DNA of 40,853 nt from a virus: positions 1-40,853 of the IMG/VR virus record IMGVR_UViG_3300046167_000283; one strand, given 5' to 3'. The notes beneath the pieces are model-generated. The model did no database searches, was not told where the DNA came from, and worked only from the letters and a program-made list of their open reading frames with translations. Position numbers and translations under genes: made by a program. Shown here in pieces: positions 39,406 to 40,853 of this stretch (position 1 is its first letter; the number at the start of each line of letters is the position of its first letter).

Positions 39406-39730
39406 ACTCGATAACATCGAAATCGTCCTCTTCGTTGGCTTGTGTTACTCTTTTTGACAGCTCCGCGAAGAACGCGCTCATTGGCTCAATAGCCTTTTCA
39501 TATTTGAACTGTCCCTTTGACTTATGTGGCCAGAAGTTAAGCTCTGTCTCCTCATCGCTGTTTATGTAGAGCATGGCCTGCAAGTGCCACGGTGCGGCGT
39601 CATAGTTTGGCCAATAGAATGCCAGAATGTCGTTGCGCTCCGCGTGAAAGGCAAACTCTTGCACGTTTATAAACTGCTCCATATCTTTGTAGAAGCAATC
39701 TCTCGGGTTTCCTGTCCACTCACGTCTCAT
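39404..39730 (-). CDS. Variable early protein, divergent right allele, 108 aa
   Basis: This is the same locus as 1840-2181 but an allele five codons shorter. It shares FYWPNY..APWHLQ, TELNFWPHKSKGQ, FKYEKAIEP and the DDFDVIE tail. The N-terminal third and a C-terminal segment are much changed. It overlaps the primase-helicase stop (TGATG). Function is unknown. Confidence 0.75.
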   Translation of the reverse strand: MRREWTGNPRDCFYKDMEQFINVQEFAFHAERNDILAFYWPNYDAAPWHLQAMLYINSDEETELNFWPHKSKGQFKYEKAIEPMSAFFAELSKRVTQANEEDDFDVIE

Positions 39731-40853
39731 CAGTTCATCTCCCCAACTCTGCCCGTTGATACGATGCCTTTGCGCTCCCTGCGCTGGCTTGGGCTATGAT
39801 AGACAATTTCCTCCAGTAAACCTTCATCATTCCACTGGCGCAGGATTGTCTTTGCCTGCCCTGCTGACTTTGTGTGGTCTAGGTCTGGGAACCTGTAATT
39901 TGTGATGACTGCGCCGACCCAGCGTTGCTTGTCCTGCGGCCTGATAGAATACTTCTCGCCATCCTCTGGGCCTTTGTCGATCAGGTCTAGCATATTGTTG
40001 ACCACACGGGTTGTCATGCCTGCCCACTGATCTGGCAGCTTAAACTCAACGGCCACGCCAACATATTCGCCGTTGTCCAGCTGCGTGCTGACCATGCGGC
40101 GGTAGATTGCTTTGTCGGCTGGCAATGGTGCGCTGAGATTAGCTTTGCCATCATCTACTCGGAAAACGCCCGTCGCGTTGGCTTCCGGCACACCGAGCGC
40201 CACTGCGTCCTCAAACTTCACTTTGTTTATAACTCTGGCTGCTCTAGCTGCGCCAATCAGTGAACCTGCGCCGCGCACTGAGTCAATGTCGGCGTCCTCA
40301 CCGTTGCCTTTGCGCACATGGTGAACCACATGCACGGCACAGCCAGCCTCTCTAGCCAGCTGGCGCAGCATGGCGACAACCTTCTGCACACTCATATTGG
40401 AATTCTCATTGACTTCGTGCGTCGAGATAAATGGATCAATTATGGCCAAGCCGATATTATTAGCCTTTATCTTGTCTCGCATGTGGCTCAGGAAGGCGTC
40501 ATTGGTCTCAATGCCGTCCCTTGTTTCCGCAGCAAGCGTGATGCCGATTGTGTCTTCGGCGTCCATGAATAGTTTGCCGGCGATTTCTGGGTGCGTGACG
40601 TTGTGTTGCTTCATGGCGGCGGCCAGCCTGATCTGCATTTCCGTCATGTCATCTTCTAAATTGACGATCCAAACATTTGTTGCCTCATGCACCTTCTCAC
40701 CCAGCAATGGCCGCCCGGTCACCACAGCTAACGCCTCAACCATTGTGAGCGAAGTCTTGCCGATACCGCCGGCAGACGCCGTGACGCTAACAAAGCCTCG
40801 AATGTGGTGATGCCCGTAAATCCACCGCCTACGCGGTAAACTTGCTTCGTCGA
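39730..40853 (-). CDS. Primase-helicase, partial right copy (5' part cut by the window end)
   Basis: This is the C-terminal helicase half only, matching bases 2181-3304 with about 97% identity. It contains Walker A GGIGKTS near the window edge, Walker B, VHHVRKG and RGAGSLIGAARA. The reading frame is open to the right end, so this is truncation by the window rather than gene loss. On the circular map it continues into base 3305. Confidence 0.88.
   Translation of the reverse strand, partial: DEASLPRRRWIYGHHHIRGFVSVTASAGGIGKTSLTMVEALAVVTGRPLLGEKVHEATNVWIVNLEDDMTEMQIRLAAAMKQHNVTHPEIAGKLFMDAEDTIGITLAAETRDGIETNDAFLSHMRDKIKANNIGLAIIDPFISTHEVNENSNMSVQKVVAMLRQLAREAGCAVHVVHHVRKGNGEDADIDSVRGAGSLIGAARAARVINKVKFEDAVALGVPEANATGVFRVDDGKANLSAPLPADKAIYRRMVSTQLDNGEYVGVAVEFKLPDQWAGMTTRVVNNMLDLIDKGPEDGEKYSIRPQDKQRWVGAVITNYRFPDLDHTKSAGQAKTILRQWNDEGLLEEIVYHSPSQRRERKGIVSTGRVGEMN

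Larger units (their letters stand above)
37564..40853. repeat. Right copy of 3.3-kb terminal direct repeat
   Basis: This is the second copy of bases 1-3304. It ends inside the primase-helicase gene at the position matching base 3304. It carries divergent alleles: a 108-residue rather than 113-residue protein at 39404-39730, and a frameshifted 197-residue gene at 38465-39059. On a closed circle, the right end would continue into base 3305. Confidence 0.95.

Overview
This window is a nearly complete, slightly over-long map of a tailed phage with a short-tailed (podovirus-like) virion. The closest family resemblances are a SU10/DUF5309-type major capsid protein, a P22/SU10-type portal, adaptor and tail nozzle, and a GH19 endolysin. 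G+C is near half by eye. I saw no tRNA, integrase, DNA polymerase or RNA polymerase gene, so the phage looks lytic and reliant on the host polymerases. Many small proteins are of kinds I associate with uncultured marine phages. That is recollection rather than a search, and the host cannot be fixed from the sequence.

The two ends overlap. Bases 1-3304 recur at 37564-40853 in the same orientation with roughly 95% identity. The map therefore closes into a circle of about 37.56 kb, and the right end breaks off inside a second copy of the primase-helicase gene. The copies are not identical: one gene differs strongly between them, and another is frameshifted in the right copy. They look like two strains or alleles of one genome rather than an exact terminal repeat.

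Almost everything is read leftward (minus strand). The replication/recombination operon starts at a ribbon-helix-helix regulator (6912). It continues through a Hjc-like nuclease, an unknown gene, a RecE-like exonuclease, a single-strand binding protein, the primase-helicase and a variable small gene. It ends at an iteron-bearing, origin-like non-coding stretch (1496-1839) that contains an intrinsic terminator. Three small early genes follow: an unknown 197-aa protein, a DUF6378 protein and a 69-aa protein. A conserved non-coding block (1-287, repeated at 37564-37850) follows them, with hairpins and a candidate promoter.

Continuing leftward from 37472, the late region runs in this order: HNH endonuclease, small and large terminase, a 26-residue Cys-rich peptide, a large unknown protein, the tail adaptor, tail-fibre-like proteins, three seven-bladed-propeller repeat proteins (four propellers in all), the P22 gp10-like nozzle, fibre/GNAT-like proteins, ejection proteins (one with a lysozyme domain), the portal, scaffold, major capsid protein, small head proteins and a lysis cassette (membrane proteins, 3-TM holin, GH19 endolysin). 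A PD-(D/E)XK nuclease ends the operon at 8662.

The only rightward genes form a tight cassette (7063-8501) of seven mostly tiny proteins: two helix-turn-helix proteins, a zinc-ribbon-like protein, two membrane peptides and two unknowns. It diverges from the ribbon-helix-helix gene across a 150-base control region. Several late genes carry single-base frameshifts, mostly an extra base in a short homopolymer, which look like sequence errors or very recent lesions.
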